Shown here: positions 24,346 through 36,470 of the stretch, one piece after another | Position numbering within the stretch: the first letter of the stretch is position 1 | How the letters are laid out: each line of letters begins with the position of its first letter | Source of the DNA: Ceratopteris richardii | Taxonomy: Eukaryota > Streptophyta > Polypodiopsida > Polypodiales > Pteridaceae | Direction: 5' to 3' | NCBI GenBank assembly: GCA_020310875.1 | Contig: CM035414.1 | Span: 194,547,653 to 194,611,652, forward strand | Length of the DNA: 64,000 nt | The notes under the pieces: generated by a model | The model's database searches: none | What the model saw: only the letters and a program-made list of their open reading frames with translations | What the model was told of the DNA's origin: nothing | Translations under genes and position numbers: made by a program

Positions 24346-26642
24346 GAGTGGTTCATCGAGACCCATTAAGCATCCCAATTTATCAAAGCTTGACCAAACT
24401 TTCTTTCTCTTATTACAAAGATCAACTTGAGAGTCATTGTTTGTTGTGATCATGCATAAGTCTTTCCATAGCTCATAATGTTCATGATTTTGAGTGCTAG
24501 TACCTCTTCTAAAAAAATATCTTGCTTTATTCCCTGTCATTGACACTTAGTTGCAAACTATCTTGAGATTCTCCAACTTTCTTAACAAGTAGGGTTGCAT
24601 TTCCACCATGACAACCAATTGAATTTAGAAGTTCCTCCAGTTTCTTTATAGCTTCAATAGATTTATCAACTGGCTTCAAGGCAAATGCATATTGTATATG
24701 GAGCTTCAATAGTGTATAGAAAATTCTCATAAAGGCATGCAAGGTGCAAAAGTGGACATTCACTAAAGGGAATGGAATAATGAGATTCCAATCCTTATCT
24801 GACATGTTATGATTAAGTGTACCTAACATGGGACACCTCATTAAAGTTATATCTCATTCAGTAGATGGGGTTGCATCTATGTCATCAGCTAAATCATCTA
24901 TGTTGTTTTGTTTTCTCTTTGTTTGTTTATAACCTTGTGTGCAATATGGACAAGGATAGAGAGTAGATGCACCTTGTTTGCACCCAAACATGCATTTGAT
25001 AGTCTTTAAGTCTCCACCTAAGTGCCACTCTACTTTAGAATCATCAAGGCCTTCTACAATCATTTTGGCACCATGAATTTGAGAAGTTATCACCTCTGTC
25101 ATCCATGGGGTCCTACTGAAAATCCATGTAAGAACATCATTGGATTCTTTAGGTACCTCAATAGCAACTAACCACCATATATCTTTCTCGGATTGGATAC
25201 TATATGTAAAGTGATGGGTAGATTCTTCACTTTCATCAATAATGGCATGGACCATAGCTTCGTTCATGAGTGTCACACTAAGTCTCTCCATATGTCATCC
25301 CTTTATGATTTGACATTCTTCTAGCTTCAATACAAACTTGATTTTGGAACAATAATCTACACCAAATAACAAACATTATATTATTAAAAACACTATGAAT
25401 GTCGTTATCAAAACAATGGATATACCTTGAATTGTGGATTTGTAAAATTTAACCATTTCCTTTTCAACCCTCTCCAAATTGACAACTATATTGTTGTACT
25501 TTGTGTAGATGAATCCCTTTCTAGATGTGTTTTTGAACTCTTTCTGTGATGTAGATGAATGATAAATGGATGTAGGCATAACATCTTCTATATGCAGGTA
25601 ATTGCCAAGAGTATTGGCTACATCATCATTGGTCATCTTCTTCTTTAGAGATAGCTTGTAAGGGGATGGAAAAATCCTTTGGAAAATACCTTTGTTTTGC
25701 AGAGCCTGCTTCAAAAGATTGTACAATGCAGTGTATGCTCTAGTACTAACAGGTGCTTCATCACATACCATCTATACCTCATTAGGACTAATAATATCTT
25801 CTAAGTTGCGTGCAAAATCTTTAATCATTTGGGTTTTGATGTGATTTCCTATTGGTGAATCCAAAATCATAAGCACATCTTTATTGCTAAGGCAAGAATT
25901 CAGAAACTTCAATTGATCCTCCATTGTTGAGGAAGCACCCGCATCTTCAACAAATGACCTGCACAATAAGAAACTCAATCTAAAAGTCTTTTAACATAAA
26001 TAAAAAAGTGAAACACATACCTTAGTGCATAAACACGTCGCTTCCGTGCTCCACCACCAGTTGAAAGAGCTTGAAAGGATGATAATGGTCGTTTCTTATA
26101 TCTCATCCCAAGTGGAGTTTCTTTTAGTTGTGTAAGATTGGCTTTTAACTTTGTAATTGTGCTCTCCTTTTCTTCCACATCTTGTTGAAGTCTATTATTG
26201 TGCTCATCCAAAGATTTGATAGCACTTTCTAAGTGTGTATAGCACTCTCTAAACTGTGTATCTTGAAATGGTTGTGATGACATTTTTGCATCCAATAATT
26301 TGCTATAGATGTAGAATGGTTAGACAATCGCTTGCAATAGCCTAGTAGTCCATCTTCAACGCTACCAAGGAATTGTAGAAATGTGGAGATACTATGGAAT
26401 CTAGGATGAACATTAGCCATTGAATCTAAGGGATACAAAGGATCATTGACCCAAAGATCAATATTCTTCTCTCTAGCTGCACGTCGTTCATTTTGAGAAT
26501 CCATGTCATTGCTACCTCTAGTTGTTGGTGCAAATTCTGTTGGAATATGAACATGTACACTCTTTGTGTGAGGAGCACACGCTAGTGCTGGTGTCATGAT
26601 CGTAATACATGTGAGCACCATGATGTTCCAAAACTCCAGCAT
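24340..26642 (-). pseudogene. Multi-exon pseudogene with GGDLK..CPYC..CTLH domain
   Basis: Unrecognised protein in at least three exons. Exon 1 (26,642-26,021) has an N-terminal part (NERRAAREKNIDLWVNDPLY), a frameshift near 26,310, a coiled coil (LQQDVEEKESTITKLKANL) and a basic patch (GGGARKRRVYALR). Intron 1 is 26,020-25,959 (GTATGT..TGCAG, 62 bp) and intron 2 is 25,425-25,357 (GTATAT..GTGTAG, 69 bp); both preserve the frame. Exon 3 holds WHLGGDLKTIKCMFGCKQG, YPCPYCTQG and, after a stop, VNVHFCTLHAFMRIF. An acidic residue, a cysteine pair and a downstream CxxH-type block recall the layout of eukaryotic DDE transposase cores, but that link is inference. Several stops show it is dead. Confidence 0.5.
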
Positions 26643-26754
26643 CGAATGGGAAGAAGCATAGAGATGGCTTGAATGGCTAGTACAGTAGTTGTGTGCAAGA
26701 AAAAAAGTGTGTTTTGGTATGTGGATAGGTCAAAATGACTTTTTTCAGTGTGTT

Positions 26755-27071
26755 AGAGGGAAAATATGCTTTTTTTCAGAAATTCATATTTTGGGGCAAC
26801 CAAAGTTAGGAGTTTGATGATGTGGCACTTAACTTTTGGATGGATTTTGAAAAGTATGTTTTTTTAAAGTTTTTTTATTAAAAATAAGACTAAAAAAATT
26901 AAGTTTTGACATATACATAAAAGTATGGGCCATTTTGAATAAAGAATAGATGAAAAAGAGACTCTTTTAGAAAACATTTTTTATTCATAAAGATGGATGG
27001 ATTTGATGAGGTGGAAAGTGGTTTTTCTCTCTATATATGTGTAGAAGAGAGAGAAGATCCTCGCTCAGCCT
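26755..27071. repeat. Right candidate terminal inverted region
   Basis: Contains inverted counterparts of the left-end blocks: AGAGGGAAAA (26,755), GGATGGATTTTGA (26,838), CATAAAAGT and GGGCCATT (26,916-26,934), TCAGCCTA (27,064). Spacing differs by indels. The surrounding sequence is AT-rich and non-coding. Confidence 0.45.
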
Positions 27072-27184
27072 AAAAAAAGCCCACTTCAACCTACCAAAAA
27101 GTGCTCTATTAAATGCACTTTGTCCCCTTAACAAAGTACAAGATTAAGCTTAATCCCTAAAAATTAAGAATCCTTACAAGTCCC

Positions 27185-27520
27185 ATGCTGGAAATAGATG
27201 CCAAGAATACGAAGGATTTGGGGGATGCCAAACATATTCTTGGCATGTGCATTACTTATGATAGGAGTAAAAGATGCATATACTTGTCTCAAAGTGAGTA
27301 CATATCCAAAATACTTCACAGATTCAATATGCAGGGTGGAAAGGCATTGAATACACCATTACCCACATATGTGAAATTTAGCAAGGATGATTGCCCCAAA
27401 TCAGATGATGAAAAAGAATTCAGGACCAAAATTCCTTATCAATCTACTATTGGTAGTCTCATGTAGGCTATGGTAGCTACGAGACTAGAGATTGCATTTG
27501 CAGGGGAGTTATTGGCCTTT
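27185..27520 (+). pseudogene. Copia RT C-terminal piece, joined to 3' end
   Basis: Resumes the RT cut at 13,993: TKDLGDAKHILGMCITYDRS, SQSEYISKILHRFNMQ and TIGSLM are standard copia RT thumb blocks. After a stop and AMVATRLEIAFA the sequence jumps to what looks like the end of pol and a PPT-like GTGGGAGA near 27,522. RNase H is therefore deleted. Confidence 0.85.
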
Positions 27521-27826
27521 AGTGGGAGACTCGTACCGTTAGTGTCCATGTGAAAGGCCAAATGGCCATCGGACACTTCTTTGTATATGTTCTTTAATAA
27601 AACATATAAAGGACTCATGAGTCACAAACTGTAAGTTCGAACACATTTATTAGACCGAAGAATTTTGTCTTCGTGCTCCTTGTACTGTGTTTTTCTGCGT
27701 ATTCTGTAGTTTCTGTGCATAGTACCATGTGTAGCCTTAGGAGGTCCATTTTCTTCTCCGTGGATATCATCGTGGAGCTCTCGACAAGGAGAGCGCACTG
27801 TGGTGCATCGCCATTGAAACTCTTCA
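27521..27826 (+). repeat. Probable 3' LTR remnant of the split copia
   Basis: Begins just after the PPT-like GTGGGAGA, contains TGTCCATGTG (27,543), a TATA-like TATATG and AATAAA (27,596), and ends where the next copia's truncated LTR begins. No second copy was found in the window, so this is positional inference. Confidence 0.4.
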
Positions 27827-28554
27827 ATCATGTACTGAAGAGTCTTATAAAGACTCCACACCATTTTTACACTAATTAGCATGATGACTTGACGCAATAC
27901 ATAAACTTCTTGTTCATTGCTTGGTGTCACTTTAGTTTACTATTCCTTCTTCCTCACACTCACTCAACTTCCAGAGATTGTTGCTCTCTTTATAGAGCTT
28001 AGAATCTAGTGATTAAGATCCCATTGGAAAGGTATTACTATCTAGTTATGCTTACTAAGTTTTAGAACATTTGATTCATTAGTTTTAGAGATATTTAAGT
28101 TTCTCAGTCTCGGGGTCATTCTCTACAACTCTCTAAAATTTTGGGATGACACGAGTTCAGTGTTAAGGTGATTGCTCCTTGTATACTTCATATAAATTAG
28201 GGCTTTTATGCATTATAGCAAGAAAACCATACATATGAAACTCCCTTAAAAGGAAGTTTTCCAATTTTTACTATGTTGCTACTCTGAGGGTTTGAAGGCA
28301 CAACTTCTACTTACCTTTAGAAGGTTTTTGTGAGCTAGACATAGTGCATGTTATCTGTTTTGCATCAACTTGTTCTTGTGGATGTTCCAAAGTACCTATT
28401 TGGTTTTATTGCACTCACCACGAGCCTAAAAGACCTATTTTACAAATCCAAAGAGCTAGGGCTGGTCTTATGCTTGTTTGCTGGACCAATTTCCCCACTT
28501 CACTACTCATCTTTCCAAGACTCTACAAGCTTCTCTAAACTTTTTTCTTTCAAT
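27827..28554 (+). repeat. Truncated 5' LTR of a decayed copia
   Basis: Aligns along its length with 32,855-33,577 (shared TGAAGAGTC..ATAAAGACTCCAC start and ACTTTTTTCTTTCAAT end). The first ~360 bp present in the 3' copy are missing here. Confidence 0.85.
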
Positions 28555-28556
28555 GC

Positions 28557-29000
28557 TATTTGAGCTTTTCTATGCAAGGGATACTCAAACAAGGTCATAC
28601 ATACTCAAATTTATCTCTCATTTTCTATTACCACATATAAGAAAATGCAAAATATTTCAAAAGGCTTGGGATGCCCTAGACGCTTCCTTTTTTGATAGTA
28701 CAAAAGAAAGGAGGAACCATCTTTGGAACAAGTTCAACCAAATGAAGAAGAGTCCAAAACAAACCATCACTCAGTTTGTTATAAAGGTTAAGGATGTTGT
28801 TGATCAATTGGCATCCATTGGAGAGCTAATTGAAGAAGAGGCCATCATGAGGCAAATTCTCGATGGCATTAGAGGTGACAAGCAATGGCAATCTTTCACC
28901 ACAACTAATGAACTCATCATGGATGTGCAAACTCTAGACTTCAACATCTTTTGTGGACAACTCCTCACTGAAGAAGCCAACAATAAGCATAAAAGAAGGT
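28557..29000 (+). pseudogene. Decayed copia gag (N-terminally deleted)
   Basis: Shows SHFLLPHIRKCK, AWDALDASFFDSTKERRNHL, VDQLASIGELIEEEAIMRQI and QTLDFNIFCGQLLTEEA, each matching the gag of the intact copia at 22 kb. The LTR runs straight into mid-gag, so the PBS and gag start are deleted. The following linker (29,000-29,350) has a damaged knuckle, ICDKSNHTTHNC, in which the first cysteine of C-x2-C is absent. Confidence 0.88.
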
Positions 29001-29358
29001 AACTCCTATCATGATAATTCAATTAGTGTTGTATATTTAGATAAGAAGGGCATGAAGTTGAAAGGCAAGAAGAAGGAAGAAGATAAAGAGGAGACTTCCC
29101 AAGCCAAATTTGCAGCAAGAACAAGCGAAAAGGGAAGAATAAAGGACCAAAGCGTGACAAGAAGAAAAATGCCATTTGTGATAAGAGCAACCACACCACT
29201 CATAATTGCTGGTTGAATGGAAAGACCGAGAAAGGAAGTGCAAGAGGTGGATATGGAAGCAATAGAGGCAGAGATAGACAAAACTTTAACAATACAAATT
29301 GAGGCCATAATCGAAAGGACTACAACAACCATTATTTTGAAGATCAACTTAAGACTCC

Positions 29359-30710
29359 TTGCTCTTGATGAATCTAAGCCACAAAGAAGGTAAAGAAGAT
29401 GATGATTTATTCTATGTAGATTCAAGATACTCAAATCATGTTGCAAGCAACATAGCTCTCTTATCTCATTTGGAAACTACAAAGCATAGATATGAAGTTC
29501 AAACAGGGGATGATACAAAGCATAGTGTGGAGAAGATTGGTAATATCAATGCTTTGAATGGTGGGACAAATATTCTTAGCAAGGTACTCTATGTTCCCAC
29601 TATTATAAATCACCTAATAAGTGTAGGCCAAATAGTTGAGAAAGACTTGCAAGTTAGGTTCACCCAACATGGAGCTTTTGTGGAAGATCCATGTCAAGGC
29701 TTCAAGAAGATAGCTATAGGTGTGAAGCATGGTAGTCTCTTTTCTTTTGAAGTAGGAGAAAGAAAAAACATAGCTCTATTCAACTTTGGGTCTCAAACCC
29801 TAAGTGAGTTTGAAGTGTGGCATAAGAGGCAAGCTCATTTGAATGAAAAAACCTTGAAAAGTATATGCACGAATAAAAAAGTTATTGGATTGTCAAACAT
29901 ATCAAAGCAATAGATGATCAACAGATGTGATGCATGTCAGCTCGGGAAGGCACAAAGACAACCATTCAATCAGGAAGACTACATCCACAAGAACTTATTG
30001 GACTTAGTATATATAGATGTATGGGGATCAAGTCAAGAACCTTCATTGGTAGGATCAAGGTATTATGTCCCATTTATTGATGGCCATTATAGATGGACTA
30101 TTTTATACTTTATCAACAATAAGAATGAAGTGTTTGATTGCTTCAAAAGTATCTAGCACATGCGGAGAATCATATAGGTAGATCACTCAAGAAGCTCATA
30201 TGTGATGGAGGGGGAGAATACTTCTCAAAGAATTTGATGTGTTCTTGTAGGATAAAGGTATCAAAAGGGAAGTGATGACCAGGGACTCTCCTCAACTAAA
30301 CGGAATCGTAGAGAGAAGAAACAAGACATTGGTTGGATCAGCTAGAACAATACTTGAAGAGAAGAGAATGCCACATTAGCTAGGGGCAGAGGCTAAGTTA
30401 TTTAAACTATTGTGTAATTTGTCAATCGATTACCATCCAAATCACTTCAAGATATGGCTATTTATGAAGCATGGTATGGAAGAAAACCTCGTCTTGGACA
30501 TTGCAAGTTGTTTGGCTATTTAGGTTACGTTCATGTACCATCACAAATAAGAGGTAAGCTAGAAGAAAGGACAACAAACTTAGTGTTTATTGGGTATGAC
30601 TAAACTTAGATGGGTTACATGTTTTATAATCATTCAACCAAGCAATTCACTACACGAAGGGATGTTGTGTTTGAAGAAAACATGTCTTCGTATGATGAAG
30701 ACAAAAAAAG
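29359..30710 (+). pseudogene. Decayed copia protease and integrase
   Basis: Protease block FYVDSRYSNHVASN at about 29,410 has Arg in place of Gly of the D-S-G triplet. GAG-pre-integrase follows (EVWHKRQAHL; CDACQLGKAQRQPF after a TAG at 29,911). The integrase core is partly readable (YIDVWGSSQEPS, then PFIDGHYRWTILYF, where the family has D-D). The remainder, to about 30,710, is in several frames with stops. It is the same lineage as the intact copia at 16.5-23.4 kb but far older. Confidence 0.85.
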
Positions 30711-30759
30711 GTAACTATAGCGTATGATCTTGGTTCTAATTCTCATCAATTAGGAAGCA

Positions 30760-31860
30760 AGCATGATACATAGGTCTAGGATCCAAGAAGTGATAGAGAT
30801 GATGACCAAGATGAAAAGGAAAAGGATTGCAAGCTATGGAGTTGAAGAGGCAAAGCAAAGATGCAATAGTGTGTGCTCTAAGCAAGCATCTAAAAGGTCA
30901 ACAAGGGAGAAAAGACAACCAGAAAGGAATGGATATGATTCCACATTTGTTACAAATCATTAAATCTACTTGGAAAAGGACTCAACTTCAAAGGATCCCT
31001 CAACCCACTAAGAGGCAAAGGGAAACCCTAATTGGAAAAAGGCCATGAAAGAAGAACTAGATGCATTGAAGGATATGGACACTTGTGATTTGGTTCCAAT
31101 GTCACTCAATCAAAAGGTAATAATTGATTGAAGACAGGTATATAAAGTTAAAAGAAACTCAGATGGATCAATTTGTAGGTACAAGGAAAGATTAGTTGCC
31201 TAAGGACTCTCACAAACTCATGGTATAGACTATGAGGAAACATTCTCACCAATTGCAAAGATGACTACAATCATAACCTTGATAAGTGTAGTTGCTACAA
31301 GGAATTTGAGAATCCTCCAACTAGATGTGAAAAATGCATTTCTAAATGGTTGGATACGTGAAGAGGTATACATGTCACAAACACCAGGTTTTGAAAGCCG
31401 TAACCATACATCTTATGTTTGTAAACTTAAAAAAGCATTGTATGGATTGAACCAAGCTCCTAGATTTTGGAATTACAGGTTGATCACATATCCTCAAGAT
31501 GAAGGGTTCACACCTAGCAACTCAAATCCTGATGGATTCATAAAAAGGGATCACAATGAAGTTATCCATCTATGTGTATAAAGGATCAAGAGACACATGC
31601 AAGAGGAGTTCCAAATTAGTGAGTTAGGTGAGCTCACATATTTCTTAGGTATGTAATTGATTTATATAGATGAAGGGATGAGAAGATACATTGAAGACCT
31701 AATTCTCAAGTTCACAATGGAGAACACAAATCTTGCAGGTACACCTTTGGAATTGAACCATAAACTAAGTGCTTATCAAGGTCAGCAGATTGATGATCCT
31801 AAAGAGTATCAAAGTTTGGTTGGTAGCTTGATATATGCTACTCACACAAGGCCAAACATA
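30760..31860 (+). pseudogene. Decayed copia integrase tail and RT
   Basis: The linker (STREKRQPERNGYDSTFVTNH) corresponds to the intact element's [21 protein letters not shown] blocks: [20 protein letters not shown] and VCKLKKALYGLNQAPRFW. The YVDD catalytic box is missing, as the frame stops at HLCV (31,581). The thumb resumes with YIEDLILKFTM and TPLELNHKLSAY. Confidence 0.85.
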
Positions 31861-31865
31861 TCATA

Positions 31866-32459
31866 GTGCTTAATCAATTCATGTACTTACCTAGAAGGCC
31901 ACACATGGATGCTACAAAGAGAGTACTCAAGTACCTCAAAGGCACACTTAATGATTGTATGTATTATCATTACTCTTCAGATTTAGATATCAAAATCTAT
32001 TTAGGTGCGGATTGGGCAGGAGAAAAGGATGATAAAAGAAGTACCTCTAGATACTTAGCATTTGTAGGGTAAAAATTGGTGTCATGGAGTTCTGAGAAGC
32101 AACGCATAGTTCCTTTAACTTCAACTGAAGCAAAATATAGAGGTCTGACAATTTCAAGTCAAGATGCAATGTGGCTCAAGAAGTTGTACTTAGATTTGGG
32201 ACTGGTAAGTTCCAATCCTCAATTACTTGTAGATAATGTAAGTTGCATGCATTTCGCTACAAATTCAATTATTCATGCAAGGAAAAAGCACACAGTAGTC
32301 CATTACCACTTTCTAAGAGAGAAGCTTATGGCAAAGGAAATTCACAATTCATTTGTTCCTATTGAGGAGAAAATAGTAGACATGATGACAAAAGCACTTG
32401 ATGGGATAAAGCTTTGTAGATTCAAAGCTATAGCAAGTATTCAACCTATCAGACAATGA
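31866..32459 (+). pseudogene. Decayed copia RNase H
   Basis: Frames with FMYLPRRPHMDATKRVLKYL, GADWAGEKDDKRSTSRY, a TAA at 32,073, then STEAKYRGLTISSQDAMWLK and HTVVHYHFLREK to a natural stop at 32,459. The catalytic D of DADW is changed to GADW and the E of STEAEY to K, so activity is lost even apart from the stops. Confidence 0.88.
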
Positions 32460-32479
32460 AGACTCAAGCATAGTTTACG

Positions 32480-32491
32480 TTGAGGGGTAGC
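32480..32491 (+). other. Polypurine tract of decayed copia
   Basis: TTGAGGGGTAGC directly before the LTR start TGTTGGAAG; compare TTGAGGGGGAGT in the intact relative. Confidence 0.8.
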
Positions 32492-33577
32492 TGTTGGAAG
32501 AACAAGCTTTCATTATGCTTAAGGTGGACATGATCTTCATCAAACTCATCATTGGAATCTTGGCACATATACTCCTTCTAGAGTTCTATTTGCATTTATT
32601 TGTTGGATTGAGAGTTTGATCATAGGAACACCTTCTTATGTAATTTCCAAATTATTTATCTTTTTAAAATGGAAAAGTTAAAGTTCTAGAAGTCACCGGT
32701 GAGAAGTGGTTGGTATTGATTCTCAATCAATCAAACAAAATGTACATGTGATTTTGAATTTCCAATCTCCAAGATTGTAGGAAAAGATGCCAATCAAACT
32801 AAACTAACAAATCTACCTAGATTCAAATTCCAATTGAGGAACAAAAGAGGCATGTTCATGTAGTGAAGAGTCTATATAAAGACTCCACAACATTTGTAAA
32901 CTAATTAGAATGATTGTTTGAAGCAATACATATACTTCTTTTTCATTGCTTGATGCAATTTTAGTTTATGGTTCCTTCTTCCTTAATCCCAGTCAACTTG
33001 CAAAGATTGTTGCTCTCTCTACAAAGCCCCAAATCTAGTGATTAAGGTCTCATAAGAAAGGTATTATTGTCTTATTCATTCCTAAAAAGTATCAGATTAT
33101 TTGGTTCATTTTTGTTAGAGATAGCTAAGTTTTTTCTATGTACGGGTTATTCCCTACAACTCCCAAAAATTTCGGGATGACACCAGTTTAGTGTTAAGGT
33201 GATTCTTCCTTCTATGGTTCATATAAATTAGGGCCTTTATGCATTATAGAAAGCCAACCCTATGTATGCCAATCCCTTAAAAGGAATTTTTCCAATTCTT
33301 ACTCTGCTTGCTTCTCTCAATGACAACTTCCATCCATTTTTAGGAGGCTTTTGTGAGCTAGTCATGGTGCAAGTTATTTGTTTTACATCAACTTGTTCTT
33401 GTTGATGTTCCGAAGTACGTAATGGATTAGATTGCACTAACCACAATCCTAGAAGGTCTATTTTACATATCCAAAGAGCTAGGGCTGGTCTTATGCTAGT
33501 TTGCTAGACCAAATTTACCACTTGAAAACTCATCTTTCCAAGCATCTTCAAGCTTCTCCAAACTTTTTTCTTTCAAT
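32492..33577 (+). repeat. 3' LTR of the decayed copia
   Basis: Starts TGTTGGAAG. Its last ~720 bp align with 27,827-28,554. The end is taken where homology stops; a canonical CA end was not seen. Confidence 0.82.
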
Positions 33578-34910
33578 ATAGGATGTCTAATAAACAATAG
33601 TCGAGGATATAATAGTTCAATGAATGATTGCACATTTTTGAAGAGAATGAAAATATTCATTAATCATTGTGCATAAGTAGAGAGGTAGCAAGATACATTG
33701 TTCTCAATGCTCTTACTTCATTACATGCTCCTGACGAATTACTAGTGAATAATGGATAGCATAGACCTCCAAGAGCATCCTTCAGAGAGCATGTGTGTTA
33801 TATGTATGCATGCATTAGTATGCACACATTGTGTGTGTGTGTGCAAAAGTATGCACGTGTGTGTGATGTGTACGTATGTACATGTGTGTTTTATACATAT
33901 GTATGTGTATCTATATGACATGTATGTATCTATATATGTAGTGTGGTCTTCATTGATTCGAATAGTTATATAAACATAGGCTTAAGGTTTGGAGGAGAGA
34001 AATCTCTCTAGTAGGTGGTGAAATATTTTTTAAAATAATTGCATTACAAAATCTACATGAGTGAATACATGTATATTTGTATACACTTTCTTGTATATTT
34101 GTAAAGCTAGAATCCTATCATATTTACTCTTATTTTCACATTTTATTGTTATTTTTCTTTCATGGACTTGAGTAGCCAATGATTTGTGTTCAATGTAAGT
34201 GATGTATCTCCACTTGAAGATGCGGTTATTTAAAATAAACGTATACAACAATAAGATCTCTTTGAGACAACAATTCTGAGACCACTAGTTCAAAATTTTT
34301 TCTATAGTGAACTAATTACAAAGTTTTTTGTTGTCTCTAATCAAACTCATAACAAAAAAAAAACATCATATAAGTAAAACGCAAAATATAGATTAAAATT
34401 TATATTTAAAATTGACACTAACAACCATTTCAATTGAAGAGAATGCAAGTAGGAGTCACATAAAACTCTCATTACTTCCTTAAACTCCAAACCATGTGTG
34501 ATGTATAATATATTTCCATCAAGTTTTATGTCTTACTCCTTCCCTAGGTTACCTATGCATGCCTTCATAGGTGCCTCTCTTGTGCTCTTACAATCTAGAG
34601 ACAATAAAGGTGTCCTCAAAATAAATAAATAAAAGGAAGAAAAATTATTTGTGCTATAATATCATTAAAAATATGAAATTATAATAAGAAATCATATGTA
34701 ACGGTGCAAAAAATCTCTTGGCAATGAGTAAGCACTTGAATCCTATAGTCTATTTCTACATCATGCAGGCTTGCATAATTATGCATGAAATACCCTAAGA
34801 AATCGAGTTGGACTTTTCCACTCATAAGATTCTTTATGAGAGTAAGTTATTCCTTTTATTCTGTATTATGGTCCATAATAATATGTGTACATAGTAAGCA
34901 AAATGGATTA
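33578..34910. other. AT-rich intergenic stretch
   Basis: No gene-like frame. Contains a TG/TATG-rich microsatellite at 33,780-33,945. Otherwise nothing recognised. Confidence 0.5.
33780..33945 (+). repeat. Short (TG/TATG)n microsatellite
   Basis: Alternating TGTG, TATG and TGCA repeats, compositionally like the two large arrays at 46.4 and 52.0 kb. Confidence 0.8.
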
Positions 34911-35070
<160 letters not shown>

Positions 35071-35449
35071 CTCTAAACCAGGTGGTTGTGCCATATATAC
35101 CTCTTCTGTTATCCATCCATTAAGAAATGCAGTTTTTTACATCCAATTGAAGTATCTTCTAGTTCTTGGAAGAGGCAATACTAAGCCAAACCCTAATACC
35201 AGGCGTCTTTTCCACAGGAGAGAAGGTCTCCTCATAATCGATCCATTGAGTTTGTGCAAAGCCTTGTCTTATACTTGTTAATGGATCTATCTGAGTTCTC
35301 CTTCAATTTCAAAATCCACCTTGAGCCTATCGCTTTCATTGATGGAGACATAGGAACCAACTCCCAAGTATTATTTTCTTCACGAGCTTCAATTTCTTCT
35401 TCCATTGCATGCCTCCATTCTGATATTTCTTTCCTTCCTCAAATGTTGA
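35071..35449 (-). pseudogene. Copia RT fragment, left half of a split copy
   Basis: Minus-strand remnant of the RT start: [14 protein letters not shown] and [12 protein letters not shown] correspond to the intact copia. It ends at [13 protein letters not shown] sequence, where the AT array begins. Its upstream part is at 45,695-46,430, beyond the gypsy. The linker residues on either side of the gypsy are adjacent in the intact copia (the QEEP..SSFEE region), so the gypsy split one element. Confidence 0.85.
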
Positions 35450-35454
35450 GGGTT

Positions 35455-36467
35455 TGTTAAACGCTGTACTTCTAACTATCAGAAGTGCGTTTAAGTGATT
35501 CTTGGGTTCTTGGGAGTGGAAGGGGTCTGTTAGATAGAGGCCCTGTACTTAGTTCCCAAACTAACCACTTAGACAGAGCAATATACTGATACTGAGTGCT
35601 CTATCAAGATTTTGTTGTAATTAGATATTCTTGTTCACGGCTTAGCTCAGCCACATGTACCGAATACGCTAAGATACTATGTTGCATCTGCACCCAACCT
35701 ACTTACAATATCAGAAACAAGAGTAATCATCAACCTTTACCGAATGGATACCAAAATCCGACCAATGTCCGAAGACATAGAGAATCCAGGTATTCAGATA
35801 CCCCGTACTGAAGGTTCAGTATGCAACCCAAGAAATCCTTACCGTACCTTAATTTTTACCGTAGGAGGACAATTCTCAATACTGAAGGCAATACAGTACA
35901 GATCCGTATCCCAGACACACGACCACGACCATACAGACTGCCTCAGCACGTCACGGTGTATTACCAGAAGATTCAACACCACGATACACCTACTTAGTTG
36001 CACAATACTATAGAAACTCCACAGAATAACTCGCTCAGACCACAGTCGGATAATCTTCTGAACAACTATGAAACTCACCAACAGACAGGTATCGACAGAT
36101 AACAAAACAGGAACAAGAGCAATATACTCAGGAATGCTCCACAACAACACAGTAACGTTCACTTAACCACCCAGACAGACAGTCTCGTGATCTTCCCGAT
36201 CGTCTATAAAGTTTATCAAACAGAACAAATGTCGATGGCAGACAAGAAAAGAGGCGAACATAAACTCAGAATACTTGAAATTATGCAAACAAACACTACA
36301 GTAACGCTCGCTTAGTCACCCAGACAGGCAGTCTGGTGATCCACCACGGAACCGTCATTGGTGGTCTTTCTTTGATTTATATAACTTTTTACAAACTTCT
36401 TGTAACAAGTTTTCGCTCGTGTGAACAAGATTCAGTTATACAACTTCCAATCCGGCGGCCGCTAACA
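35455..36467 (-). repeat. 3' LTR of the gypsy
   Basis: Pairs along its whole length with 44,683-45,694, with scattered substitutions. Confidence 0.95.
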
Positions 36468-36470
36468 CTC

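Larger units (their letters stand above)
13994..27184. mobile_element. Composite insertion: candidate DNA transposon (~6.3 kb) with nested copia
   Basis: A block that splits one copia RT (left half ends 13,993, right half resumes about 27,185). Subtracting the nested copia and its TSD leaves about 6.3 kb with two convergent, intron-bearing pseudogenes. Short blocks match in inverted orientation and the same order at similar distances from both ends: TAGGCTGA, AATGG(T/C)CC, ACTTTTA, TCAAAATCCAT and TTTTCCCTC. CAT flanks the left end and CAT follows at 27,183, a possible 3-bp duplication. TAGGGA (13,994) and TCCCTA (27,154) are an alternative terminal pair. This class assignment is inference; the exact termini are unsettled. 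Confidence 0.5.
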
